Positions 17,908 to 27,197 of a stretch of DNA of 64,000 nucleotides are shown piece after piece (position 1 is the stretch's first letter; each line of letters begins with the position of its first letter). A program made the position numbers and the translations under genes. This DNA comes from Diacronema lutheri. Lineage: Eukaryota; Haptophyta; Pavlovophyceae; Pavlovales; Pavlovaceae. The DNA lies in NCBI GenBank assembly GCA_019448385.1, contig JAGTXO010000063.1, forward strand, positions 124,001-188,000, written 5' to 3'. A model generated the notes under the pieces. It did not search any database. It was not told the DNA's origin and saw only the letters and a program-made list of their open reading frames with translations.

Positions 17908-20394
17908 TCAGTGAGGAGTGTGAAGCGCTTCTACGAGATCTTTGACGAATGCGTCACGGTGCTCACGATTGAGCGCCCCTTGCACCGCCGCCCACTGCCG
18001 CCAGCCCACGCGATGCACGCACCAGCCGCTCGCCTCGAGGACGCGCGTCTTCCAAAGCGTATTGCCATCGTAGATCTCCTCCCCAGTGGTAACGTGGTGC
18101 AAATAGTGCGATGGCCCGTCAAACTCAACGGCCACTCGGCTGCTCGTGCACGCCATGTCGAGGAGCAGCAGCCCACCCTCCAAGGGCACTTCACACTCGT
18201 GCTGCCAGCCAGCAGCGCGCAGCGCCGCAGAGAGCTCCAGGTGCGCTCGCGAGCTTACCACACCGCTGCTCGGCGATGCGCGAGCACGCACGCGCTCGAG
18301 GAGCGCATTGACGCGTGCGGCGAATGCGTGCGACTCATCTGCCGTGAGTAGGCGAGCAGTGAGAATTGCTTGCACAATGGCCGTGTATCCAGCCTCCCCG
18401 TGCATTGGACTTTCGAGCGCCCGCTCGGCAAGCATGCAGACGGTGCCACACCAATGTTGCGAGCTGCTCCCTGCGAGGGCCAACGCCCATGCTGTCATCG
18501 CAATCTGTTGCTCGCTGAACTCGTCAATCCGCTGCTCGGCCGTGCGCGCGATCGCGCCAAAGAGCTCGGGCGCGGCATAGCCAGCCGTCGCAAACGCCCA
18601 TGCCGTGTTAGCAAGGTCCTGCGCATTGAAGTCGCCCACGCGCTGCTCGGCAGTGCGCGCGATCGCGCCAAAGAGCTCGGGCGCGGCATAGCCCGCAGTC
18701 GCAAACGCCCACGCCGTGATGGCGAAATCCTGCGCATTGAAGTCGAACACGCGCTGTTCGGCCGTGCGCGCGATCGCGCCAAAGAGCTCGGGCGCGGCAT
18801 AGCCCGCCGTCGCAAACGCCCACGCCGTGTTGGCAAGGCCCTGCATATTGAAGTCGCCCACGCGCTGTTCGGCCGTGCGCGCGATCGCGCCAAAGAGCTC
18901 GGGCGCGGCATAGCCCGCCGTCGCAAACGCCCACGCCGTGTTGGCAAGGCCCTGCATATTGAAGTCGCCCACGCGCTGCTCAGCCGTGCGCGCGATCGCG
19001 CCAAAGAGGTCGGGCGCAACATAGCCCGCCGTCGCAAACGCCCATGCCATGTTGGCAAGATTCTGCGAGTTGAAGTCGCCCACACGTTGCTCGGCCGTGC
19101 GCGCGATCGCGCCAAAGAGCTCGGGCGCGGCATAGCCAGCCGTCGCAAAGGCCCACGCCGTGTTAGCAAGACCCCGCGAATTAAAGTCGCCCACGCGCTG
19201 TTCGGCCGTGCGCGCGATCGCGCCAAATAGCACGGGCGCGGCATAGCCCGCCGTCGCAAACGCCCACGCTGTGTTGGCAAGGCCCTGCATATTGAAGTCG
19301 CCCACGCGCAGCTCGGACGTGCCCGCGATCGCACCAAACAGCCCTGGTGCGGGATAGCCCGCCGTCGCAAACGCCCACGCCGTGTTGGCAAGATCCTGCG
19401 CATTGAAGTTGAACACGCGCTGTTCGGCCGTGCGCGCGATCGCACCAAACAGCCGTGGTGCGGGATAGCCCGCCGTCGCAAACGCCCACGCCGTGTTGGC
19501 AAGGCCCTGCATATTGAAGTCGCCCACGCGCTGCTCAGCCGTGCGCGCGATCGCGCCAAAGAGCTCGGGCGCGGCATAGCCCGCCGTCGCAAACGCCCAC
19601 GCCAAGTTGGCGAGCTCCTGCGAGTTGAAGTCGACCACACGCTGCTCGGCCGTGCGCGCGATCGCGCCAAAGAGGTCGGGCGCGGCATAGCCCGCCGTCG
19701 CAAAGGCCCACGCCGTGTTAGCAAGACCCTGCGAATTAAAGTCGCCCACGCGCTGTTTGGCCGTGCGCGCGATCGCGCCAAAGAGCTTGGGCGCGGCATA
19801 GCTCGCCGTCGCAAACGCCCACGACGTGTTGGCAAGGCCCTGCTCGTTTAACATGTCGATGCGTTGCTCTGCGCGCTGGGCCAAGAGCCTCCACACCGTG
19901 CGGCTGCGCGGCCCGATGCCAAGGCCCATCTTGGCCAGCGCATGTGCCACATTCGCCAACGCGCGTGCGCCAAAGCCGTCGCTGAGCGCGCGCTGCTCGA
20001 CCCTCGCGAGCAGCGTCTGTACGTCCGCGTCGCGCTCGAGCGCCTCACCGCTCATCCGTGCACGCTCGTTCGCCTTGCACAGGCGGGACATCGCCGTCGC
20101 CTCGGCGATAGCGTCCATCTCGCGCGAGCGCGATGCGATGAGGTCGAGGATCTGCGGCAGGCTCGTCGCGCCAACGAGCTCGCGGTTGAGCGCGATCGCC
20201 TTGGCCTGTGCTGGCGAGAAACGAGTCGGCGACCGGCGCGTGGGCGAGCCAGCGCGCCCGCGGCTGGCGCTGCCCGAGCTAGCGTCGCGGCACGCGACGC
20301 GACTAGCCACGCGCGCAGGTGCGCGGGCGAGCGAGCCAAGCACCGGGCCGCGCGTCCGGCGGGTGAGGCATGCGGCGACCGCCCATCTCGGCAT
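17908..20394 (-). CDS. 37-residue-repeat RAP-domain protein, copy 1 (12 repeats + cap)
   Basis: 828 residues. It has an arginine-rich N-terminus (MPRWAVAACLTRRTRGP) like an organelle presequence, a ~130-residue helical lead-in and twelve 37-residue repeats of the type LANTAWAFATAGYAAPELF. A degenerate cap (QQIAMTAWALALAG) follows, and a C-terminal RAP domain near the last 95 residues (VAVEFDGPSHYLHH, LWKTRVLEASGWCVHRVGW). The repeat length and RAP end match the heptatricopeptide (HPR)/FAST-kinase-like group of organellar RNA-binding proteins. Between repeats the scaffold is almost fixed, while the residue before LANTAW is G, E, D or N, the residue two before it is S, A or M, and AP is followed by E, D, R, G, V or K. 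No intron is needed. The organelle and RNA target are unknown. Confidence 0.85.
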   Translation of the reverse strand: MPRWAVAACLTRRTRGPVLGSLARAPARVASRVACRDASSGSASRGRAGSPTRRSPTRFSPAQAKAIALNRELVGATSLPQILDLIASRSREMDAIAEATAMSRLCKANERARMSGEALERDADVQTLLARVEQRALSDGFGARALANVAHALAKMGLGIGPRSRTVWRLLAQRAEQRIDMLNEQGLANTSWAFATASYAAPKLFGAIARTAKQRVGDFNSQGLANTAWAFATAGYAAPDLFGAIARTAEQRVVDFNSQELANLAWAFATAGYAAPELFGAIARTAEQRVGDFNMQGLANTAWAFATAGYPAPRLFGAIARTAEQRVFNFNAQDLANTAWAFATAGYPAPGLFGAIAGTSELRVGDFNMQGLANTAWAFATAGYAAPVLFGAIARTAEQRVGDFNSRGLANTAWAFATAGYAAPELFGAIARTAEQRVGDFNSQNLANMAWAFATAGYVAPDLFGAIARTAEQRVGDFNMQGLANTAWAFATAGYAAPELFGAIARTAEQRVGDFNMQGLANTAWAFATAGYAAPELFGAIARTAEQRVFDFNAQDFAITAWAFATAGYAAPELFGAIARTAEQRVGDFNAQDLANTAWAFATAGYAAPELFGAIARTAEQRIDEFSEQQIAMTAWALALAGSSSQHWCGTVCMLAERALESPMHGEAGYTAIVQAILTARLLTADESHAFAARVNALLERVRARASPSSGVVSSRAHLELSAALRAAGWQHECEVPLEGGLLLLDMACTSSRVAVEFDGPSHYLHHVTTGEEIYDGNTLWKTRVLEASGWCVHRVGWRQWAAVQGALNREHRDAFVKDLVEALHTPH

Positions 20395-20441
20395 GGCGCC
20401 CTCTCAACTTCTTCACTGAGCTCGACCCCTCACAGTGACAC

Positions 20442-22739
20442 TCAGCGCTTCGAATCGCGCTCAGCCTGCGGCGCGTCCGCACGAGCCATGAGCGCATCGA
20501 CGAGGTGTTTGACGAACGCGTCACGGTGCTCACAATTGACCGTCCCTTGCACCGCCGCCCACTGCCGCCAGCCCACGCGATGCACGCACCAGCCGCTCGC
20601 CTCGAGGACGCGCGTCTTCCAAAGCGTGCTGCCATTGTAGAGCTCCTCCCCGGTGGCGACGTGGTGCAAATAGTGCGATGGCCCGTCAAACTCAACGGCC
20701 ACTCGGCTGCTCGTGCACGCCATGTCGAGGACCAGCAGCCCACCCTCCAAGGGCACTTCACACTCGTGCTGCCAGCCAGCAGCGCGCAACGCCGCAGAGA
20801 GCTCCAGGTGCGCTCGCGAGCTCACCACACCGATGCTCGGCGATGCGCGAGCACGCACGCGCTCGAGGAGCGCATTGACGCGTGCGGCGAGTGCGTGCGA
20901 CTCATCCGCCGTAAGGAGGCGAGCAGTGAGAATTGCTTGCACAATGGCCGTGTATCCAGCCTCCCCGTGCGTTGGACTTTCGAGCGCCCGCTCGGCAAGC
21001 ATGCAGACGGTGCCACGCCAATGTTGCGAGCTGCTCCCTGCGAGGGCCAACGCCCATGCTGTCATCGCAATCTGTTGCTCGCTGCACTCGTCAATCCGCT
21101 GCTCGGCCGTGCGCGCGATCGCGCCAAAGAGCTCGGGCGCGGCATAGCCAGCCGTCGCAAACGCCCACGCCGTGTTGGCAAGGCCCTGCGCATTGAAGTC
21201 GCCCACGCGCTGCTCGGCAGTGCGCGCGATTGCGCCAAAGAGCTCGGGCGCGGCATAGCCAGCCGTCGCAAACGCCCACGCTGTGTTGACGAGATCCTGC
21301 GCATTGAAGTCGCCCACGCGCTGCTCGGCCGTGCGCGCGATCGCGCCAAAGAGCTCGGGCGCGGCATAGCCAGCCGTCGCAAACGCCCACGCCGTGTTGG
21401 CAAGGCCCTGCGCATTGAAGTCGCCCACGCGCTGCTCGGCAGTGCGCGCGATTGCGCCAAAGAGCTTGGGCGCGGCATAGCCAGCCGTCGCAAACTCCCA
21501 CGCCGTGTTGGCTAGCTCCTGCGCATTGAAGTCGCCCACGCGCTGCTCGGCCGTGCGCGCGATCGCGCCAAAGAGCTCGGGCGCGGCATAGCCAGCCGTC
21601 GCAAACGCCCACGCCGTGTTGGCGAGATTCTGAGAATTGAAGTCACCCACGCGCTGCTCGACCGTGCGCGCGATCGCGTCAAAGAGCTCAGGCGCGGCAT
21701 AGCCCGCAGTCGCAAACGCCCACGCCGTGTTGGCAAGGCCCTGCGCATTGAAGTCACCCACGCGCTGCTCGGCCGTGCGCGCGATCGCGCCAAAGAGCTC
21801 GGGCGCGGCATAGCCCGCCGTCGCAAACGCCCACGCCGTGTTAGCAAGATCCTGCGAATTGAAGTCGACCACACGTTGCTCGGCCGTGCGCGCGATCGCG
21901 CCAAAGAGCTCGGGCGCGGCATAGCCAGCCGTCGCAAACGCCCACGCCGTGTTGGCGAGATTCTGAGAATTGAAGTCACCCACGCGCTGCTCGGCCGTGC
22001 GCGCGATCGCGTCAAAGAGCTCAGGCGCGGCATAGCCCGCCGTCGCATACGCCCACGCCATGTTAGCAAGACCCTGCGAATTGAAATCGAGCACGCGCTG
22101 CTCGGCCGTGTGCGCGATCGCGCCAAAGAGCGCGGGCGCATCACGGCGAGCAGTCGCAAATGCCCATGCCGTATTGGCAAGCCCCTGCTCGTGAAACATG
22201 TCGATGCGCTGCTCTGCGCGCTGGGCCAAGAGCCTCCACACCGTGCGGCTGCGCGGCCCGGTGCCAAGGCCCATCTTGGCCAGCGCATGTGCCACGTTTC
22301 CCAACGCGCGTGCGCCAAAGCCGTCGCTGAGCGCGCGCTGCTCGACCCTCGCGAGCAATGTCTGTACGTCCGCGTCGCGCTCGAGCGCCTCACCGCTCAT
22401 CCGTGCACGCTCGTTCGCCTTGCACAGGCGTGACATCGCCGTCGCCTCGGCGATAGCGTCCATCTCGCGCGAGCGCGATGCGACGAGGTCGAGGATCTGC
22501 GGCAGGCTCGTCGCGCCAACGAGCTCGCGGTTGAGCGCGATCGCCTTGGCCCGTGCTGGCGAGAAACGAGTCGGCGACCGGCGCGTGGGCGAGCCAGCGC
22601 GCCCACGGCTGGCGTTGCCCGAGCTAGCGTCGCGGCACGCGACGCGACCAGCCACGCGCGCAGCCGCGCGGGCGAGCGAGCCGAGCCTCGGGCCGCACGC
22701 CCGGCGGGTGAGGCAAGTGGCGACCGCCCATCTCGGCAT
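20442..22739 (-). CDS. 37-residue-repeat RAP-domain protein, copy 2 (10 repeats + cap)
   Basis: 765 residues, same architecture as its downstream neighbour, 47 bp away. The basic presequence (MPRWAVATCLTRRACGP) is intact. The residue before LANTAW runs G, G, N, D, G, N, E, G, D, G and then Q in the cap. The first repeat is atypical (TARRDAPALF), as in copies 3 and 4, so it is an ancestral end repeat. The RAP domain is intact and ends in HLVDALMARADAPQ. N-terminal and RAP regions are nearly identical to copy 3; the differences are in repeat number and order. Confidence 0.85.
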   Translation of the reverse strand: MPRWAVATCLTRRACGPRLGSLARAAARVAGRVACRDASSGNASRGRAGSPTRRSPTRFSPARAKAIALNRELVGATSLPQILDLVASRSREMDAIAEATAMSRLCKANERARMSGEALERDADVQTLLARVEQRALSDGFGARALGNVAHALAKMGLGTGPRSRTVWRLLAQRAEQRIDMFHEQGLANTAWAFATARRDAPALFGAIAHTAEQRVLDFNSQGLANMAWAYATAGYAAPELFDAIARTAEQRVGDFNSQNLANTAWAFATAGYAAPELFGAIARTAEQRVVDFNSQDLANTAWAFATAGYAAPELFGAIARTAEQRVGDFNAQGLANTAWAFATAGYAAPELFDAIARTVEQRVGDFNSQNLANTAWAFATAGYAAPELFGAIARTAEQRVGDFNAQELANTAWEFATAGYAAPKLFGAIARTAEQRVGDFNAQGLANTAWAFATAGYAAPELFGAIARTAEQRVGDFNAQDLVNTAWAFATAGYAAPELFGAIARTAEQRVGDFNAQGLANTAWAFATAGYAAPELFGAIARTAEQRIDECSEQQIAMTAWALALAGSSSQHWRGTVCMLAERALESPTHGEAGYTAIVQAILTARLLTADESHALAARVNALLERVRARASPSIGVVSSRAHLELSAALRAAGWQHECEVPLEGGLLVLDMACTSSRVAVEFDGPSHYLHHVATGEELYNGSTLWKTRVLEASGWCVHRVGWRQWAAVQGTVNCEHRDAFVKHLVDALMARADAPQAERDSKR

Positions 22740-22801
22740 GGCGCCCTCTCCACTTCTTCACCGAGTCGATCCCTCACAGTGACACACTGACACTCTTCCC
22801 T

Positions 22802-25129
22802 TCAAACCCGCTCAGCCTGCGGCGCGTCCGCACGAGCCATGAGCGCATCGACGAGGTGTTTGACGAACGCGGCACGGTGCTCACAATTGACCGTCCCTTG
22901 CACCGCCGCCCACTGCCGCCAGCCCACGCGATGCACGCACCAGCCGCTCGCCTCGAGGACGCGCGTCTTCCAAAGCGTGCTGCCATTGTAGAGCTCCTCC
23001 CCGGTGGCGACGTGGTGCAAATGGTGCGATGGCCCGTCAAACTCAACGGCCACTCGGCTGCTCGTGCACGCCATGTCGAGGACCAGCAGCCCACCCTCCA
23101 AGGGCACCTCGCACTCGTGCTGCCAGCCAGCAGCGCGCAGCGCCGCAGAGAGCTCCAGGTGCGCTCGCGAGCTCACCACACCAATGCTCGGCGATGCGCG
23201 AGCACGCACGCGCTCGAGGAGCGCATTGACGCGTGCGGCGGATGCGTGCGGCTCATCCGCCGTAAGGAGGCGAGCAGTGAGCATTGCTTGCACAATGGCC
23301 GTGTATCCAGCCTCTCCGTGCATTGGACTTTCGAGCGCCCGCTCGGCAAGCATGCAGACGGTGCCACGCCAATGTTGCGAGCTGCTCCCTGCAAGGGCCA
23401 ACGCCCATGCTGTCATCGCAATCTGTTGCTCGCTGAACTCGTCAATCCGCTGCTCGGCCGTGCGTGCGATCGCGCCAAAGAGCTCGGGCGCGGCATAGCC
23501 AGCCGTCGCAAACGCCCACGCTGTGTTGACGAGATCCTGCGCATTGAAGTCGCCCACGCGCTGCTCGGCCGTGCGCGCGATCGCGCCAAAGAGCTCGGGC
23601 GCGGCATAGCCAGCCGTCGCAAACGCCCACGCCGTGTTGGCAAGGCCCTGCGCATTGAAGTCGCCCACGCGCTGCTCGGCAGTGCGCGCGATTGCGCCAA
23701 AGAGCTTGGGCGCGGCATAGCCAGCCGTCGCAAACGCCCACGCCGTGTTGGCTAGCTCCTGCGAATTAAAGGCGCCCACGCGCTGCTCGGCCGTGCGCGC
23801 GATCGCGCCAAAGAGCTCGGGCGCGGCATAGCCAGCCGTCGCAAACGCCCACGCCGTGTTGGCAAGGCCCTGCGCATTGAAGTCGCCCACGCGCTGCTCG
23901 GCCGTGCGCGCGATCGCGCCAAAGAGCTCGGGCGCGGCATAGCCCGCCGTCGAGAACGCCCACGCCGTGTTAGCAAGATCCTGCGAATTGAAGTCGCCCA
24001 CACGCTGCTCGGCCGTGCGCGCGATCGCGCCAAAGAGCTCGGGCGCGGCATAGCCAGCCGTCGCAAAGGCCCACGCCGTGTTGGCAAGACCCTGCGAATT
24101 AAAGTCGCCCACGCGCTGTTCGGCCGTGCGCGCGATCGCGCCAAAGAGCTCGGGCGCGGCATAGCCAGCCGTCGCAAACGCCCACGCCGTGTTGGCAAGG
24201 CCCTGCGCATTGAAGTCGCCCACGCGCTGCTCGGCCGTGCGCGCGATCGCGCCAAAGAGCTCGGGCGCGGCATAGCCCGCCGTCGCAAACGCCCACGCCG
24301 TGTTAGCAAGATCCTGCGAATTGAAGTCGCCCACACGCTGCTCGGCCGTGCGCGCGATCGCGCCAAAGAGCTCGGGCGCGGCATAGCCAGCCGTCGCAAA
24401 CGCCCACGCCGTGTTGGCGAGATTCTGAGAATTGAAGTCGCCCACGCGCTGCTCGGCCGTGCGCGCGACCGCGTCAAAGAGCTCGGGCGCGGCATAGCCC
24501 GCCGTCGCATACGCCCACGCCATGTTAGCAAGACCCTGCGAATTGAAATCGAGCACGCGCTGCTCGGCCGTGTGCGCGATCGCGCCAAAGAGCGCGGGCG
24601 CATCACGGCGAGCAGTCGCAAATGCCCACGCCGTGTTGGCAAGCCCCTGCTCGTGAAACATGTCGATGCGCTGCTCTGCGCGCTGGGCCAAGAGTCTCCA
24701 CACCGTGCGGCTGCGCGGCCCGGTGCCAAGGCCCATCTTGGCCAGCGCATGTGCCACGTTTCCCAACGCGCGTGCGCCAAAGCCGTCGCTGAGCGCGCGC
24801 TGCTCGACCCTCGCGAGCAATGTCTGTACGTCCGCGTCGCGCTCGAGCGCCTCACCGCTCATCCGTGCACGCTCGTTCGCCTTGCACAGGCGTGACATCG
24901 CCGTCGCCTCGGCGATAGCGTCCATCTCGCGCGAGCGCGATGCGACGAGGTCGAGGATCTGCGGCAGGCTCGTCGCGCCAACGAGCTCGCGGTTGAGCGC
25001 GATCGCCTTGGCCCGTGCTGGCGAGAAACGGGTCGGCGACCGGCGCGTGGGCGAGCCAGCGCGCCCGCGGCTGGCTCCGCCCGAGCTGGCGTCGCGGCAC
25101 GCGACGCGATCAGCCGCCAAGTTCGGCAT
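22802..25129 (-). CDS. 37-residue-repeat RAP-domain protein, copy 3 (11 repeats + cap), short presequence
   Basis: 775 residues. Repeats read G, G, N, D, G, G, D, G, E, G, D before the cap. It is almost identical to copy 2 outside the array. Its N-terminus is only MPNLAADRVACRDASS, about 24 residues shorter than in the other three because a stretch encoding most of the arginine-rich presequence is missing in frame. Unless a cryptic signal exists, this copy may be mislocalised or imported less well (inference). The stop lies 62 bp upstream of copy 2. Confidence 0.85.
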   Translation of the reverse strand: MPNLAADRVACRDASSGGASRGRAGSPTRRSPTRFSPARAKAIALNRELVGATSLPQILDLVASRSREMDAIAEATAMSRLCKANERARMSGEALERDADVQTLLARVEQRALSDGFGARALGNVAHALAKMGLGTGPRSRTVWRLLAQRAEQRIDMFHEQGLANTAWAFATARRDAPALFGAIAHTAEQRVLDFNSQGLANMAWAYATAGYAAPELFDAVARTAEQRVGDFNSQNLANTAWAFATAGYAAPELFGAIARTAEQRVGDFNSQDLANTAWAFATAGYAAPELFGAIARTAEQRVGDFNAQGLANTAWAFATAGYAAPELFGAIARTAEQRVGDFNSQGLANTAWAFATAGYAAPELFGAIARTAEQRVGDFNSQDLANTAWAFSTAGYAAPELFGAIARTAEQRVGDFNAQGLANTAWAFATAGYAAPELFGAIARTAEQRVGAFNSQELANTAWAFATAGYAAPKLFGAIARTAEQRVGDFNAQGLANTAWAFATAGYAAPELFGAIARTAEQRVGDFNAQDLVNTAWAFATAGYAAPELFGAIARTAEQRIDEFSEQQIAMTAWALALAGSSSQHWRGTVCMLAERALESPMHGEAGYTAIVQAMLTARLLTADEPHASAARVNALLERVRARASPSIGVVSSRAHLELSAALRAAGWQHECEVPLEGGLLVLDMACTSSRVAVEFDGPSHHLHHVATGEELYNGSTLWKTRVLEASGWCVHRVGWRQWAAVQGTVNCEHRAAFVKHLVDALMARADAPQAERV

Positions 25130-25194
25130 GGCGCCCTTTCAATCTCTTCACTGAGCTCGACCCCTCACACTGGCCCTCTTCCCTTCAAACCCGC

Positions 25195-27039
25195 TCAGCC
25201 TGCGGCGCGTCCGCACGGGTCATGACTCATGAGCGCATTGACGAGGTGTTTGACGAACGCGTCACGGTGCTCACGATTGAGCGTCCCTTGCGCCGCCGCC
25301 CACTGCCTCCAGCCCACGCGATGCACGCACCAGCCGCTCGCCTCGAGGACGCGCGTCTTCCAAAGCGTACTGCCATCGTAGATCTCCTCCCCAGTGGCGA
25401 CGTGGTGCAAATAGTGCGATGGCCCGTCAAACTCAACGGCCACTCGGCTGCTCGTGCACGCCATGTCGAGGACCAGCAGCCCACCCTCCAAGGGCACTTC
25501 GCACTCGTGCTGCCAGCCAGCAGCGCGCAGCGCCGCAGAGAGCTCCAGGTGCGCTCGCGAGCTCACCACACCAATGCTCGGCGATGCGCGAGCATGCACG
25601 CGCTCGAGGAGCGCATTGACGCGTGCGGCGAATGCGTGCGACTCATCTGCCGTGAGTAGGCGAGCAGTGAGCAACGCCCGCGCAACGGCCGTGTTGCATT
25701 CAGCCTCCCCGTGCATTGGACTTTCAAGCGCCCGCTCGGCAAGCGTGCAGACGGTGCCACGCCAATGTTGCGAGCTGGTCCCTGCGAGGGCCAACGCCCA
25801 TGCTGTCATCGCAATCTGTTGCTCGCTGAACTCGTCAATCCGCTGCTCGGCCGTGCGCGCAATCGCGCCAAAGAGCTCAGGTGCGTCATAGCCAGCCGTC
25901 GCAAACGCCCATGCCGTGTTGGCTAGCTCCTGCGGTTTGAAGTCGCCCACGCGCTGCTCGGCAGTGCGCGCGATTGCGCCAAAGAGCTCGGGCGCGGCAT
26001 AGCCAGCCGTCGCATACGCCCACGCCGTGTTCGCGAGATTCTGTGCACTGAAGTCGCCCACGCGCTGCTCGGACATGCTCGCGATCGCACCAAACAGCCC
26101 TGGTGCGGGATAGCCAGCCGTCGCAAACGCCCACGCCGTGTTGGCAAGGCCCTGCGAATTGAAGTCGCCCACGCGCTGCTCGGCCGTGCGCGCGATCGCG
26201 CCAAAGAGCTCAGGCGCGGCGACGCTTGCCGTCGCAAAGGCCCACGCCGTGTTGGCAAGATCCTGTGAATTGAAGTCGACCACGCGCTGCTCGGCCGTGC
26301 GCGCGATCGCGCCAAAGAGCTCAGGCGCGGCGAAGCCAGTTGTCGCAAAAGCCCACAACGTGTTGGCGAGCTCCTGCGGATTGAAGTCGCCCACGCGCTG
26401 CTCGCCTGTACGGGCCATTGCGCCAAAGAGCGCGGGCGCATCATTGCGAGCAGTCGCAAATGCCCATGCCGTGTTGGCAAGCCCCTGCTCGTCAAATATG
26501 TCGATGCGTTGCTCTGCACGCTGGGCCAAGAGCCTCCACACCGTGCGGCTGCGCGACCCGGTGCCAAGGCCCATCTTGGCCAGCGCATGTGCCACATTCG
26601 CCAACGCGCGTGCGCCAAAGCCGTCGCTGAGCGCGCGCTGCTCGACCCTCGCGAGCAGCGTCTGTACGTCCGCGTCGCGCTCGAGCGCCTCACCGCTCAT
26701 CCGTGCACGCTCGTTCGCCTTGCACAGGCGAGACATCGCCGTCGCCTCGGCGATAGCGTCCATCTCGTGCGAGCGCGATGCGACGAGGTCGAGGATCTGC
26801 GGCAGGCTCGTCGCGCCAACGAGCTCGCGGTTGAGCGCGATCGCCTTGGCCTGTGCTGGCGAGAAACGTGTCGGCGAACGGCGCGTTAGCGGGCCAGCGC
26901 GCCCGCGGTTGGCGCCGCGCGAATGGGCGCCGCGGCAGGCGACGTCACCAGCCATGCGCGCAGCCGCGCGGGCGAGCGAGACGAGCCCCGGCCCGCACGT
27001 CCGGTGGGTGAGGCATGCGGCGACCGCCCAGTTCGGCAT
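25195..27039 (-). CDS. 37-residue-repeat RAP-domain protein, copy 4 (6 repeats + cap)
   Basis: 614 residues, the shortest and most diverged of the four. It has an intact presequence (MPNWAVAACLTHRTCGP). Residues before LANT are G, E, D, G, N, E, and the loop after FATA varies (RNDAP, GFAAP, SVAAP, GYPAP, GYDAP). The RAP domain is conserved (DGPSHYLHH). Its greater repeat divergence suggests that it is the least homogenised member, perhaps under its own selection. It is first in the transcription direction of the array. Confidence 0.85.
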   Translation of the reverse strand: MPNWAVAACLTHRTCGPGLVSLARAAARMAGDVACRGAHSRGANRGRAGPLTRRSPTRFSPAQAKAIALNRELVGATSLPQILDLVASRSHEMDAIAEATAMSRLCKANERARMSGEALERDADVQTLLARVEQRALSDGFGARALANVAHALAKMGLGTGSRSRTVWRLLAQRAEQRIDIFDEQGLANTAWAFATARNDAPALFGAMARTGEQRVGDFNPQELANTLWAFATTGFAAPELFGAIARTAEQRVVDFNSQDLANTAWAFATASVAAPELFGAIARTAEQRVGDFNSQGLANTAWAFATAGYPAPGLFGAIASMSEQRVGDFSAQNLANTAWAYATAGYAAPELFGAIARTAEQRVGDFKPQELANTAWAFATAGYDAPELFGAIARTAEQRIDEFSEQQIAMTAWALALAGTSSQHWRGTVCTLAERALESPMHGEAECNTAVARALLTARLLTADESHAFAARVNALLERVHARASPSIGVVSSRAHLELSAALRAAGWQHECEVPLEGGLLVLDMACTSSRVAVEFDGPSHYLHHVATGEEIYDGSTLWKTRVLEASGWCVHRVGWRQWAAAQGTLNREHRDAFVKHLVNALMSHDPCGRAAG

Positions 27040-27100
27040 GGCGCCCTCTCAACTCCTTCACTGAGCTCGACCCCTCACGTTGACACACTGACACTCTTCC

Positions 27101-27163
27101 CTTCAAACCCGCTCAGCCTGCGGCGCGTCCGCACATCGCACGGTGATTGCGGTTGAGCGTCCC
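27101..27163 (-). pseudogene. Relic of a fifth RAP gene 3' end
   Basis: Upstream of copy 4, the phrase CTTCAAACCCGCTCAGCC and then TGCGGCGCGTCCGCAC matches the 3' end and flank of copies 3 and 4. It jumps directly to a stretch like CGGTGATTGCGGTTGAGCGT, matching sequence ~50 bases further into the RAP-coding end, and then similarity stops. The 5' flank of copy 4 (CTCAACTCCTTCACTGAGC) is the same spacer found before copies 1 and 2. So the array once extended further. Confidence 0.6.
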
Positions 27164-27197
27164 ACTCGCCCTCTCTGCGCCCCGTGCGGACTAATTT

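Noticed and set aside
17908-27039. Regularly spaced repeats resembling a CRISPR array
   Set aside because: The 111-bp period encodes a 37-residue protein repeat in frame; spacers and repeats are not distinct.
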